From assembly GCF_001577835.2 (NCBI RefSeq), contig NC_029547.1, positions 58,804,112 to 58,868,111 of the forward strand: a stretch of DNA of 64,000 nucleotides, given 5' to 3'. The DNA comes from Coturnix japonica. Its lineage: Eukaryota; Chordata; Aves; Galliformes; Phasianidae. A program made the translations under genes and the position numbers. Under the pieces are notes generated by a model that saw only the letters and a program-made list of their open reading frames with translations, made no database searches and was not told the DNA's origin. Of this stretch, positions 24,201-39,200 are shown piece after piece (the first letter of the stretch is position 1; each line of letters opens with the position of its first letter).

Positions 24201-27200
24201 CTTCACAGCTACCAAACTGAAAAAAAAATGAAAATCACTGCTACAGAATTAAAAATAAAAGGAGATTGTTTTACAGCTAAATAACATCTTGTGCATCAGC
24301 AAGTACTTGCTAAAAAGAAACCAATTCCACACCCCTGTAAACTATTGTAGCAAGGAATGTTCATTTTCCTGCTTTTGGGGAGACTTCTACTAGGCACAAA
24401 ATAGGACACTATGGCACAAAGAAGCTAAGTTTCTGCTCCTGTTTCCATTCCACCCTAACCCTAACAGTGCTTCCATTTTTGTTCACACATGAATCTGAAG
24501 TTCATAATCAATGAAATTATAGTACATTAAACATTAAAGGAAGGTGCTACAAGCTGTGAAAATGATCACTTCCATGACAGAACATAACCCACAGTACTTT
24601 TAGGATTACAGATCTCACCTTTCTGTCAAAATATATCAGCTTCCAAAGTACTGGGTGCCAGAACTACGCTGGGATTTGATCTTTACCAACAGTCTGTAAA
24701 ACTCCGAATACTCACACGGTAAAACAAACAACAGACTTATAAATGAAACTGACACAAGCCAGATTCTTCTCATCTCTTTAACAGAACTCCAGATCATGTT
24801 AACACAAACTACTGCACACCTGACTGCAGCTTCCATTTCTAAATTTTGTGGATACATAATGCAGAACGCAGAAGGATGACAGCCCTTTGAAACTAATAAA
24901 GGTACACTTCATCGTACAATAATGCTAAACACAGAAACATTCATCATAACATACAAATTCCCCCTCTACAGAACAAGGGTTAGAAAACCTAGGAAGAAGC
25001 AGGAAACTGTACCTATTTCAGCAGTCAATCTACATATCTACTAAATGAGCTACAAACACTAAGTGAAAAAGCAGCATTTTAAGAATCACATACAACCTAA
25101 TGTTTTCAGACTGCTTTTCAAGTTTTGAAAGAGGCATTTGTTTCTTCACTAGTAATGTACTCCCCTGAATACTTCTTTCTTGACATAGCCTCCTCCTCTC
25201 TCTGATCAAACTGTGAAGTGTTGCAAGTCAGTAGCATACCAGTTCTAAGATTACAATTCAGAAAGTGTGAATTCCTGATCAAAATACCTCAAAGCCATCC
25301 TTACAGGCAAAAAGTTAAACAGCCAGCATCATTAGAAACGATTGTGTTTAATCCCATTTGATACAGGAATTAAAAATAAAAATCTGCAGTTAGTGAGTCA
25401 AACAGTTACTTCATTCACCATCACACCGCAGTAACACCTAGCTGAACTTCACTTTCCAGAAACTGCACAAGAAAAAATTATTCTTAACTTCAAAAGCTGT
25501 CTGCCTATAAGTTCAATGATGATCACCTCTAATGTTCTTTGAGGAACAAGTAATACCATCCAGTATTGTATGAAATAAGTTGAATAAACATATTATTTCA
25601 AGGGGAGAAAAGGCACCACAACATAGAAACCAAGCAGATGCAAGTTGACTTGGGATACTGTGGAAACTTAATAACTTCTAAATTGTACTTCTAGGACTTC
25701 CTCTAACACTACAGACTACAAAACAAAAGCAGCTATGTCTCTAAGTGGAAATATAAAGCTAATTAACCTGAAGAGCAGTGTTTGATTCCAATCATTTTTA
25801 CTAGCAAAGAAGATGGAATTTAAGTAGCAATAAATAAATAAATAAATAAATCTCATTAGGCAGAAAGATCTTTCAACTATTACAGAAGCAACCCTTACAT
25901 CATGAATATAATGAAATGAATACAATTGAAAAGATGGATTAGCAAGAAAGCACTAACATGTGAAACTATTTTGCTAGTAATTCATAAAATTAATCTTCAA
26001 TCCACAGTTGTAGCAAAATCTCTATATCCAGCCTGAAAAAATTCAATGAGTAATAACAGAAAGCTTTGACACGACAGCTTTTCAGCAGAAAAATTTTAAT
26101 TCAAGGTAAATAGCCTTTGTATGCAAAAATGAACTGAAGAACAACAACGAATATGAATAATGCAGAGGAAATACAAAGGCACTTATCTGTACAAATATTA
26201 GGATTGGGTTAATGTAAATGTAACGAATGGGGAAATTTCTGACAAAATTTCAGAATGTATAATGATGTGGGTAAAAACAATTGTATTTGTAGTCAAATAT
26301 TGAAATGGTCATTATAACCATAAAACAGCTTGAGATATTGTTGCCTGTAACTTTTTTTTTTTTTGCTATACTTAATGCTTATTGTATTTTCTGGGGAGTC
26401 AGAATGATTCAAATCTGTACACCCCAAGTTTTGAAAGGCCTCAAACACTACAGAAGAACAGTCCAATTTCTAGTCAACTTGAGTGGTTTTGGTGGGGTTT
26501 GTTTTTTAAACCCTATCTGACAGAGCTTTGAACTTACTCCTAAGCAGAACACACAAAGAAATCCACAGAGTTCACACATACATTTGTCCTTTTACAAAGG
26601 AAGCAGCATTGTTCAAAGTAATTCTAAGAAGAACTGAAGAAAAAAGTTTTTATATATTTTGAGATCAAACTCTTGATATGTTGTAGGAATAGACTGTATT
26701 CCACACACAGCACCATAAACCACAAAGCAAATGACACAACAAGTCTATCCCCTTTAAGGTCCTTAACACAAGGACAGCATCTGACACTTATCACTTACCT
26801 TACTTATCATGCATACTACAAAGCCAAAGCGGCATTCGAGAACAAACATAAGTTTTTCTTAACTATTTGCTTTCCAGATACGATTAAGTGGCTAGGAGAC
26901 AGTACTCCACCAGTTGTTGATAGGTAGGACAATGTCATCATTGAACAACATTTTGCTAGAGGCTGTCAGTAAGAACCACCAGTAAGTTTCAGGCAATCTA
27001 TTTTCACAAAATCTGTTGCAGAAAAATACCTAATTATGAAGGCTGTCTCAAAAGGCAGTGGTCTTCTAAAGGTTGTAATGCTATAAACAAGAAAGTACTG
27101 GAGTAATGATTAAACAAATCTACGTGAAATCTAGAGTACATTTTGTCTTCAAGTCTTGGTCATGTTCCTTTATAAGCAGTTTTTTTTTTTGTTTGTTTGT

Positions 27201-30200
27201 TTGTTTTGTTGTTTTTTGTTTTTTTTTTTAAGAGGAATAGATACAGTCCAGAACATACAGAACAGTAATCATGCATTTGCTGTGGAAGGAAGAACAATTC
27301 AATACACAACCAAGTTGAATAACTCTAGCACAAGCCACTGATAGGATTGTCAGAGGAAGAGGAGAAAGGCTGTAAATAGTATACATACTTTGGGATAATC
27401 CAGTTCAAAGAAGGTTTCTAAGTTGTTGATCAGATTAGGATCCACACCTTTTAACGGCTTTAAAAGTGAAACACCAGGAAGCTTGCTATATGGCTGTTTA
27501 TCCGTGGCTTTCTTATTTAGGTGGAGGCGCCTGCGAAAAGAAATAACAGATCACTGTATATGAAAAAATGTGCTAGAGAACTTTGCTTAAAAACATCTAA
27601 AACTAAGAAATTCAGAATTTAAAATTGTGTTCAAAATTGTTGTTTTGGTTGTAGGATCAACAGCTGTTTTTAGACCTGCCAACAGCATGTCAGAAAATGA
27701 ACAGTATTAGACAGGATAAATTCAAATCAGTCCTATTCAGCTTCTGAAATACTTTAGATAAAATTCCAAACATGATCAATTTCAAACAATAGAAGTATCA
27801 CTTTCCTCAGTCTACAGAGGCTGCTAAAAAATTGTTATTATAACAAGATAATCAGAAAACAATTTCCTGTAAACAATAAAATTGTGAGGTTATTTTTCCC
27901 ACATCAAAGCACGCTGAAAGCACAAAGGGAAAAACACAGATTGGTAAAAATCAACAGTTAAACATCTTTGAGGAAGAGACAAAGATCAACTGAGATCTTT
28001 CTAACATGCCTTAGAAAGTAAAGTTAATAATCTAGTTACTCTGCTAAGAGAAGAGATTCCACTAGATCTCTACAGTGTTTTGTTGAAACAAGATAGTGAC
28101 ATGCTTATGTGTCATTTCATCTACCCCCTCCCCTCTCCACCCAGCACACTTCTTAAATGAGGTTTGCAGCTGGACACCAGAAGCACAGCACTATTTACAG
28201 CAGCATAACCGTAAGACAGAAGGACAAAGATGATGTCCTTGTGTCGTCATCAAAACCAAGCCACTGCAGAGGTAAACTAAAATAGTCCTGACAAAATTAA
28301 TGGAAAAGGAGAAGTCAGACCAAAGTGAAGAAACTGTTCAGTAGTTCTGAGAGCCACCACAAAGATCTCCTTGCCAATTTGGACATCAACACAGCAGGAA
28401 ACAAGGGTGATAAGGGAGAGCAAATTACACTACTGAACAGTGGGGGAGAAAAAAAGGTAGATAATGCAAATACATAATCATTTTTAAATGGGCTGGTGCA
28501 GTGCACATAGGGTTTATTATATTGTGAAAATCCTTGAAAAACAGGAAAAGTACGTGGAAAGAGATAAGATCTAAAAAAAAAAAAAGATTAATATGGGCAG
28601 CAGGACTGTGATAGATAACAAGCAGCACGTGATAAAACTGCAAAATCTCACTATGCATTGTGTTACAAGCCATGCTGACATATAGGATTAGGCAGGTGAT
28701 TGAATTACATAGGGAAGAGCCTACACATGGTGTGAGGGACGCCTTACAAAAACCTGCAAATGAGGCATGCAGCATTATCAGGATCACTATGGTAAGACTG
28801 ACTCTAGCATAGTATCTATCCTGGGAGCTACATGTGTTGTGACACTAAGGTAAGGCTTAGTCAGACTAAGTTAGACTCCATGGAGAAAGAGAGAACAGTA
28901 AGCCACACCATTTTACATTGATAAAGGCTATTTGCAGATTGGTGTAACCCGAGCAAGAATAAAAGAATAACAGCTGGAAATCTATCTTCACCAGAGAAAC
29001 AGAGCAACCATTGTCAGAAATCAATTGCAATATCAGGGCTAACATTTAACAGGGGAGTCAAAATACCAGGCTAAGTTAACATTAATCTTTTTAACATATA
29101 TATCCTAAATGAAGTCACACACTATAGAACATGCAGGGTCTACATTGTAAATGTAAGATGAAATAGCAGGCTATGAAGCAGTATTTTTGAATCTGAACTT
29201 GTACTTATGGTGGTTCAGTTCTCTCAGATGGCTGTTGTGATTATCGTGGTTTTCATCATCACTGAGCACGCAAGACAGTTAAAAATGACAAAGGAATATG
29301 AAAATTCAAGGTTCATACTACACATGTAGCATTAAGTACTATTTTGCATTGAACTTAATCCAGCCTATTCAGACGTTCTCGCTTAATGGATTTTTTTTTT
29401 CCACTATCCCTGCTTAATGTAGTAAACTGCAAAAAAGCACCACTACATCAAGGAAACAATAAAAACCATTTAAAGTGCAATTTAAATGCACCTGCAGCAG
29501 GTCCTGAGTGTGAAGGAACAGTAGCCAAGTTATCTACAAACATCTTCACACTGACATGTGTTAAGTGCATCAGTCTGCAATCATTAGGTGACAAAGCTTT
29601 GAAGTCCCATCCAAGCAGCCTGGTGCTGGGAATAAGTTGTGAAAGAAGAGCAGAAGGATGCATAATGGAGCCTCAGCAGCTACTTTACTTGAATAATTTT
29701 CCTTAATAGCTGCAGGAACACAGATCTTCACCATAAGTTTGCAAGAGATACTTAGATATTACAAAGCAGCACTAACAAGACCCGGAAGGGACTGAAGACA
29801 TCCCCTGGAGGCTGCAGTTGCACAGGCACTTGAGATGCCCTAGCAGCATGGAAAGAGACTCTTTTCTGTCTGTAATTTTGAATTCCTACACATGTCTTCC
29901 AGTCAGTTCCTTCTTGGTCAACTAAATCACCTCACAGGGATTAGTGGAGTTCAGGATCTGCTACAGAATAACGTATCTTTGCTCAAAACAGGAGAAAGGT
30001 GGTCCTACTTCTCAGCACAAAGGGAAAGAAGGTGAGATCACCATACTTTCATTACTTCTTACAAATGCCTTGCACTAAAACATCTCCAGAAGCAGGTATC
30101 TCTATGCACAGATGAAAACTTGTAACATTTCAATCAGTGCAATAAATACCATTGAAAGAAAGATCAGAGAAGTCCAGAGAAAGTAGCGTGGGTAACTCTC

Positions 30201-33200
30201 AGATTCACAGAAGGGTTAGCAACCCTCACTTTACAAAGACAGTTAAATAATAAAATCCAACCATGTTTATCTTAGCCTATACAGACATTTCCACACTAAT
30301 AACAAACATGTTCCAGCACCTTACAGCAGCAAATTTGAAAGCATATCATCATTTTACAATTCAGCAGCCTAAAACATGTATTTTATAAATACAGAGCATG
30401 CAGAATTTTATTATTTACAAATTGAAGTTGAATTCCATTTATTCTTGTCACTGATTCAAGACAACTTTTGGCTTGGGAGCCATGGGGCACATTTTGCCTG
30501 ACACTGAAGGTGGGTGGGAAGGGTCTGCTTGAGCAGCCTCTGCCACAGCGCTGGTCTACAACAGCAGAAGGAAAAGCATCCTTAGGAGTGGTAGCACAGA
30601 CTGATGAGAAGGTGTTGAAGTGACATATCTAAACTTCAGTAATGCATTATCAGGCACTAATTATACTGCTTTACACAGATTTATGCACACAACATCCTAC
30701 TGCACACTTAGAGGCCTACTACTTTTTAGGGACCTCCTCAATTTCAGATAAATTTGAAGGCTGCTAAGCAGGTCAGCCACAGGTCTCCAAACAAGTGCCC
30801 AGAATTATTCTCTGAGCAAGAAGAAAATTAAACACCTGGATCCTTTTTCAATCTTTTTTGCCCAGAGTACAGTTTCATAATGCAGCTGAATCATTTCAAG
30901 TGTAGGCTGCTACTTAAAGGCACTCCTTTTATTTCTCCTCCGTTCCTGGGATGTGCTGTGTTTCTTGCAGTGGTGCTGTCATTTGTCTGATCCCACTGTG
31001 ACCTAGTCAAGACACTTAAACCACACCAATGTTATTTCATCTGTAGCATCAGCATTTTGTCAATTTAACTTAGCAATTATATTTGCTGAAAGGATGGGCA
31101 AGATGACCCCATTGCACCATTAACAGCAAAGATCCCTCGGTGTTCCTTAACCTCCTTGCTTCTGTCAACACCAGCCAAACAAGACACTGTGACAGTACAG
31201 ATTCCCATACAATCCTGCTGTAAGCTGTTTTGACTCATTTAAACAGAAAACTAATCCTGAAGTGGGAGGGAAAAAAAGCCAGATTGCCAAATTAATGTTG
31301 GAGCCACTTCAGGAAGGATGCAATAAGCTCCAAAGCTTCGGAAAGGAGACTGCTGAGATTAGGAAAAAAAAAAGGACAAACTCATACTCCTTCCTTCCCT
31401 GACTTCAGCAGGATTCCAGAGAGCCGAGCTGCCCATGGGAAAGCAGCATGAGCACATTCACCACAGGTCAGAGGAGGATCCATGCCAGCACAAAGCAGAC
31501 CTGGGAGCACAGCCACTTCCTCTGGAAGTGTGCACAAGGATGAGGTCATGCTGCAGTTGGTTAGTGCTCCCTCATTTACCAGCTGCGGGTAAAAGGCATT
31601 CCAGTGACATTCTACACAGATTTCTTCCTGTGGTATGCACAGCGCACCGATTAAAGGGTAAAGGCCCTCAATATACAGCACACTGATATCGTGATGGGGA
31701 GGTGCACCAAAGGGAAATGAATTAGAATACTTAAAACAAGAGTCAAATGATTTCCATACGCACAAAAGAAGCTGAAGTAAAGGACTTAAAAAATAAAAAA
31801 TGGACTGAAGTAAAACCTGGGCTAAGATAATCTTAAGTTCCCAGAAGGTAAATATTCTCTGAAAACTAACATTAATCTGCACTTCCAGTTGCGGGAAGCA
31901 GTAGTTCAGTTAGTAAAGACAAATACAACTGCACACACACAAGATAAAAGGGAAACAGACTCAACTCCCATACAATAGACTGCAATTAAACCTGAAGTAA
32001 TGGGAATCCTTTTATAGCCCAAATCCTAAGTAGTCAGCATACACAAAGTGTATACTTGCATGTACTTAACAAAAACACAACTGTGTCTATATCACAGCTG
32101 TTACTGGAACACAGTAAGCACTGAAATGAACATGGAGCTTTCCCATGTAGACTGTCTGCAGGCTGCAATCAAAACAGCAATTCTTGCCCTGTTTCTGCTC
32201 TACCACACCCCTCAGCCCACTGGTGGTAATAAAGCAGTCAGGGCCACAAGATAAATTGGACCAGCCTGCTAATCAAACAGAACTATCCCACAGAAAATCT
32301 GAGTCTGAGTCACCATGTAGCCGCATGCTCACTGAAGGCAGATTAGGAATGTTTATAAAGGTGTAGGAGTAGGAGGTGATTTAGGTTATCCCTTTGAGCA
32401 GCAAATTAAGAGCCAGCAGAACGTAGAAATAGAAATACTTTTTGAAGCAGGCTCCTTGCAACGAGTGTTATGCAATTTCAGAACTGCATACAAAGTGATT
32501 TGTGTTTTGTTTCTGAGAGCATCTCCAGAGGATGGCAACAACTCCAGGCCTGGTAAAGCAACCACAGCAATCAGTTATTACAGCAGAATCAAACCTACGG
32601 ATGAAATCTTCTAATACAAAGCTTTAGAAGATCTGCACTGTAAGATTATTCAGTTTGCTTTTCTGAATTACTTTGCAATTCTGTAGGGAGAAAATAACTC
32701 ATTACTACTTATTTCATAAGGCACCAGTTTAAATGAAAACATCATTTGCTAAATATTAGATAATGTGCTTCCTGCAGACCCAAGCTGCTCCTTACTGCTC
32801 CCACCACACAGACAGATCCCTGCACACAATCTTTCACAGTTCCTTTATCTTAAAAGCTTCTAAAACAGCTAACAGCAAGAAAAAAAAAAAAAAAAAAAGC
32901 ACTGATGACTCAAAACCTACATGAACAAATAGTGTATATATATATATATATATATAATGCCAATCCTTTTCCCTTTGTTTTCACAGATGAGGTAAGGAAA
33001 AACCTACACACCTTGTCTAGAACACAGAATTGTCAGCAAGGCAGTGATACTGCTGTCACTGCAAGTGTCTTATGGGACCTTGAAGAATTTCCAATAAAGA
33101 ACATCAGGAAGCAATCACCAGCAGAAGAAAGCAACTATAAAAACCTTCCAAAGAAAATACTAAATTAACTTTCATACTCAACATAACATTAATGGTTTCA

Positions 33201-36200
33201 GAAAAGGTTTCTTTCTTTCCAGAAGATGCAAATCAGAAAATTTGCTTTTGTAAATTTCATCTCTCTTCTCTACAAAAATAATAAATCAAAAACTGCAAAA
33301 ATACAGACAGCACTGGGGATACAGAATCTCAACAGAAACATTTATTTTCCTCCACTACTATACAATCTACGAGCACTGCAAACCTACTATTTTTATGGAA
33401 CATCCACATTTCACCTCACCTTTAAAACTGTTCAAAAGGTAGTATGAGTATCTTAATTTTTAAAGCTGCAACCTGAAAATTCAGCCCATGCCCGTGTGGA
33501 CGGAGACAGGAAGCATTTCTCACTTTTAAGATGCTGCTGCTATTAACATTTGAAAGTTCACAAGGAATACTCTCATAAGCCTGAAAGCTTTTTATTTCAC
33601 CCACAGCCTTATTCTTGCAAAGCATGCAAGAAAAACATATGCTGTTTTAGGCTTAAAAATAAAGTACTCCAGCAGAAAGTGCTTGGGACATCTCCTCTAA
33701 CAGCTCTGCACATTGTCTTGGCATCTTGGATGTTTTACATCAAGTAAGGTATATGTCTAGTCAGAGAAATATGTCTTCTGCTTTAAAATAAAGCATAGCA
33801 TGCTATCATTATTAAACCATAAGCAATGATCACCTCAGAACTCATTACTATACAGACACAATGAACCCATACCCCAGAACAAGCACTTAAAGGATACTCA
33901 CAACCACCATAAGAACTAGTGTTTACATTCACTTGAACAGGTCCCTCTTTGTGGATTATAGTGCTGACAAAACTGAGACAAACCTAATCAAGGGGTTAGA
34001 AAAAAGGAAAACAACCAACAAAACAGACTTTGGTTTTCAAAGAGGTATTTCTGAAGAGGGGAATGACTACTGGTCTAGAACAGAGGCAAAAGCAACTACC
34101 AACATAAACAGGCAACACAGCTGAGCTGTTTTAATAAACCAGTCCACTAAAATCACACATGAAGTTGTCAGACTGCTTCAAGAAATACAACAGTTTCAAA
34201 GCAACATGTCACAGGCAGTACTTCCAGTCTTAGCCTTTCACATAGTACACAATACTTCACTTTGGTTACCATTGTCTACAATTGTATTTTATTCTACCTG
34301 CCCAGAAGATAGTGTAACATTCATTTGTTGTGTGCAAGAACCTCACTGTGACCCACGGTATGAATTAACCTGGTCCAAATTTGAGAAGGTATAATATAGT
34401 CTAGACCTTTATCAACTATTCTAACATACTTAAGAAAATGCAAACTATTCAGCTAGCAAGAACTAAAGGTTTCTATCTATTGTTAAACACAAAATAATCT
34501 TTTTTAACCCATAGCCTTTTGTAAAATGCAAGACTAATTAGGTACATCAAAACGAAAGAACATCTTTCAACTAAAAGAAATTAAAACCCCAGTGAATTAG
34601 ACTACTTTTACTTCAGCAGTTCCCAGGGAAGGATGATACGAGGACTAAAGAGTGCTTTAGTAAACCAGTAAAACTAGTCACATACTTGCATGCCACACAT
34701 GAGCTCTGACAAAGTCCACAAATCCATTCCTAAAGTCACGTAGCATTGTCTACCACCCTCTAGCTAAACACCTCCACTCATCCAGAGTAATCAGAAGTTT
34801 ACAGCAGTATTTAGTTTACATAAAGCCTCAGCTTCTTTCAACTTCATTGAAATCTTCAAACATTGCACAAGCAGACAAACAAAGCATATTCTTCCTCATT
34901 TCATTTCTCAGCTTCCCACCGTGCAGCTAGCACTTAAGGCTGAATGCCACTTTGCTTGAAGACCTCCACTGCCTCCAGTAACAAAATCTATTTCAACTCA
35001 AGAAGAGCTTCCTTCAATACAGTCCTCTGCTTTACATGCTCCAAATCTCGTAGTCTTCCATCTTTCCACACAAACTATTCATCAGGCAGACACGGTTTGT
35101 TCCTACAGCTTTCTTATGTTCACTGCACCATCTCCCATTCTCTCTCAAGACAATGCATCCAACCTGAGAATGGTATCCTCAATTCTACACCTTTAGATCT
35201 ACCCTAAATCATCTTTAATCTGGGCCTCTACTAAATCACGCATGTTAAAAACCTGCAATATCACACTCTCCCTTCAATGTTTGCCATCTGTACCTTATCC
35301 TCCTGGCTCACAACAACAACAACACACACCACAAAAGCAGCCTTTTCATTGCCTCCAACACTAATATTTTTCTCTCACATTGTTACCACTCAGATTTCTG
35401 GTTTTGTGCCATTTTGCTTTCCCTCTGGTATTAATCTTCCAACACAAAAACTCATTCAAATACACATAACTCAAAAGTCAACTCCTAACTTCTCCAGATC
35501 TGCCTTCCCTAAAGATTATCTAAAATTAAAATTGTGACCAGAGCATCAAGCAAATTTAAAGTTGTTTAAAAAGAAGCAACATGAACAATTTACATCCACT
35601 ATGCTATCTATTTCAACCAGTCACTAGATAATAGTACAGGCTGTCACTGTTCACAGAACTACAGAACAGCTGAGGTTGGAAGGTGCTTCCAGGCAACCCG
35701 CTAGCTTAAAGTTGGATCAGCATCCAAGCACGGTTCTTCTGACTCCATGAACGGAGCCTTATCATCTCTTCTTGTGGCCTCTTCCACAGTTAAGCCATCC
35801 TCACCATGAAAGGCTTCAGAACTTCAACTGAAGTTCTTGAATTTGCACTTACTGCTTCTCATCTTGTCATTGGGTACACCAAAGAGAATCCAGTCCTTTC
35901 TTTACTCTCACTCCACCCAGGTCAGGTATTTACACATATTGATAAGATTCCCCTTGAGGTTAATCCAGGTTGTACAGTCCCAGCTCTCTGAGCTTCTCCT
36001 TGCTCATCACATTCTGCACAGCCTTGACACCATCCTTATGGCTCTCAGCCAGACTTGCTTCACCATGTCTCATACCAAGTAGCCCAAAACTGCAAGCTGC
36101 ACACCACACACAGTCTCAGTGGTATTGAGCAGAGGAGAAGGATCACATCACCTAACTGGTCAGAAATGCAGCCCAGAATGCTGTTGCCCTTCTTTGCTAC

Positions 36201-39200
36201 CACAGGCACATCACTGCTCAGGGTCAATTTGCTGCTCACCAGCACCTCCAGCTTCTTTTCTACAAAGCTGCTTTCCCAATGTTCAGCCCTCAGCCACTGC
36301 AGATGTATGGAGCAATCCCTTGCTATTTTCTCCAGCTGAGCTTCATGAGATTCCTGTCAGCCCACTTCTCCCACCTGTCCAGCTCCCTCTATATGGCAGC
36401 CACTCCTCCCACTTCTGTATCATCAACAAATTAGATGTCCTTTCCCATTATTAAAGCCATTAATAAACCATTGCCCCAGATGACTTTTTTGATCTCAGTT
36501 CTGAAGACTTTTAGTTGTTTCCATGCTTTATCACGAGAACAAGATATTGTCTTCTCTAACCATGCACTGGGCATAGAGCCATCAGCACTAAGTTAGCCCT
36601 ACTTTCAGTAGAAGGTTGGATTAGAGCTGTCAAATAGTATCTCCAGCCTAAAATGCTAGTTTCCTACTCCGTGCTGAAAAACTGACCCTCAACTTTATAT
36701 CCAAGTTGTTACATACTTGTGTGTGCCTATACTTCTTGATTCTACTGTTCTTCCCTAGTAATTGTACTTGACTTGCTACCTTTGCTTTGCTCTAGTTTCT
36801 CTCTGCCACAATGCTGCCACTCACTCAGAAAAAACAATCTAACAGTTTATAAGGATGTGGTACTTGCAGCCAGTATCTAAAGGACTCTGCATAAAGTAGG
36901 GTTTGCCGTCAGTGCAGAGATAGAGGAGATGATGGTGCTGAGAGAACAGAAAGATAGAAGTGCTACCAAGATCAAAGAAAAGCCTCAAGTAACTTTGCAA
37001 ACTGGGATGCTGGAGAGGAACGAAGTCAAAAATGGAAGTCAGTATTTGCTTCTCTAAACCCTCTACAGATTTTAGTGAAAGAGTCCTAACAGAGGTCATG
37101 AGCTTACTCTATTCCCTGTTCCACAAAGATGAGGTTACAGATGACAACCTAATGTTAAATACAACATTTTACATCAAGTTTGTCATCAGCTACGCAACAG
37201 GAAAAAACTGTTCACCTGCATGGAAAATTTCAGCTTAGATGGTACAAGTTCAGTAAAGATTCAGCTGAGGAATGAAGAAAAACAAACTCAAGAACAGAAA
37301 GAGCATTCTGCATGTGCTAAAAGCCTTTCAGCCATTTCCTGGAGAAGCTCCAGTGCAACCACATTTCTCAGTTTTCTGCTTTAATTTGGTTATCATCAGG
37401 AGGGATGGAAGGATGCCTCTAACTTCAGAAAAAGGTACTTAAATCATCCCTGTGAAAGTTCATCTACATGTTAGCTCACTGGTGCCCCAGATTACTTGAT
37501 AGCCCAGACATGGACCCATGGCAGCTGTCTCCAAAGCACTTCCAGAAACCAAAGCAATCACACACCTAAGACAGCAAAGTGAGTAACTACAGCTCTTAAC
37601 AGATACTTTGCTCAGTGTACTGCCAGAAAGCAGCAGTGCAAAAACAAGACAGCCCAAACAAAGAAGCAGCTACAGCAACAAGCAAAAAAGACAGAAGGTC
37701 AAGATCAAAGACAAGCAGAGGTATCACAGAAGAGCAGGGTAAGACTGGACACAAGTCATGGACCAAACAGCAAGGGACAGCCGAACAAAAGGCACTGAGA
37801 CAGTAAATCAGGGACAAAATAATAATAATAATAATAAATAATGTTTTCTTCAGAAAGCAAGATGAGAACTGTTATATAGTAATGTATTATTAACCCAAAG
37901 ATCAACTCAAAAAAGCAGGTGTCAAACAGAGCTACATTGGGTGTAATGGTCTTTGTTTAGAACCCACCTTTTAGAAAGCTTTTCAAAGTTGCTTAATTTC
38001 TTCAGTAAACTTGAGTTTTCTGAATCTCTGCAAACTGAACTTCACCCTTGCATGCTTATGCATTACTCTAAGGGTATTATTTATGTTTTCACTTGCATGT
38101 AGGAGCTTTCTTGCTTTGGTATGTTTCTGGAAGTCTTGGGTTACGCTCAGCAGACAAGGCATAATGTGCCTAATTACATCTAGATGCAGCATGATTAAAT
38201 AATTAATTTTTCATTGACTACTGCTTGGTGTCCATGCACTTAAATTATTTTTAAAAGCTAAAAACAGCAATATGGTCATCAACTCCATGGTATGACACTA
38301 CCCTTCCCACTTACACCTGAAGAATGAGGACAGTGAGCAGCATCAGTAACATGGTGCCCTTAAAAAACCAAAAAACTCTGCAATTAGAACTGTTATGGGC
38401 AACAGGTACAAAAACAACAGAGACTAAACACTGGAACATGACTCCATGAGCCTTATTTTGTAGACCAGGAAAATACAGCAGGAAGTTGCAAGCATGTTAA
38501 GAAACTCACCAAGCATTTCTTAGGAACTCCCTAACACTGGCAAAATTCAACACAACCCAGAGATGCCAGGCAGAACAACTTCCTAAATTTATGACATCCT
38601 ATCCTCTATCCTCAGACCTAGAATGTATTTATTATGTGGCATATGAGCTGAAATAATCAATTTGAGTTTCCAGAAGTATAAAACAAAGACTTTAATTTTC
38701 AGACCAAAGTCAGAAGACATAGTAGGGAAACATATCAGAATACACTTAAGTAAGGCTTTTTCTAGCTTCTGTGGGCTTTGTTTGCCAGCTTCATTTTAGG
38801 AAGGGACATCCAGTGTACAGAAAACACCTATCAATCATTATTAATCCAGAACTATCTGTTTTCAAATACTGTTAAAGCAGCAAACCCTCTGCCATAGAAT
38901 TTGAAAGTCAGTTATTCAGAAACACAATGTGTTAGAGTGCCATTAGCTGAGAAAGCAGCTTCAGTTGTTTACTTTCTCCCCCTGATTTAAGAAGGCATCT
39001 GTTCCATTCTGTGCATATCTTCAGAGTAGAAGTTATTTAAGAATCATTAGTTTAACATTAGTTTAACAGAATGCTAAAATATCAAAACTTACTCCTTAGT
39101 CTCCTGACTAACGCTGTAAATCCTTTCCTTATTTGCACATGATTCACACTGCCTTCCATTTTATTTTTGTTCTGAAAGTCCATTTTAGCTGTCCATACAA

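Larger units (their letters stand above)
24138..27388 (-). other. UGCG: UGCG intron 2
   Basis: AT-rich, with a TAAA microsatellite at 25830-25852 and a T/GTTT tract at 27180-27231. No recognisable transposon or exon seen. Confidence 0.9.

Noticed and set aside
24453-24465. Telomere-like CCCTAACCCTAAC
   Set aside because: Only two units, expected by chance in 64 kb; not an interstitial telomeric array.
31382-31882. 166-codon minus-strand open frame in UGCG intron 1
   Set aside because: Hydrophobic start but no recognisable family. No acceptor/donor pair in phase with UGCG was evident.
36600-36660. GGTTGGATTAGA followed by ATCTCCAGCC, resembling a plus-strand CR1 tail
   Set aside because: Match is confined to a few words, with no AGGTCCCTTCCAACC or terminal repeats, so too weak to list.
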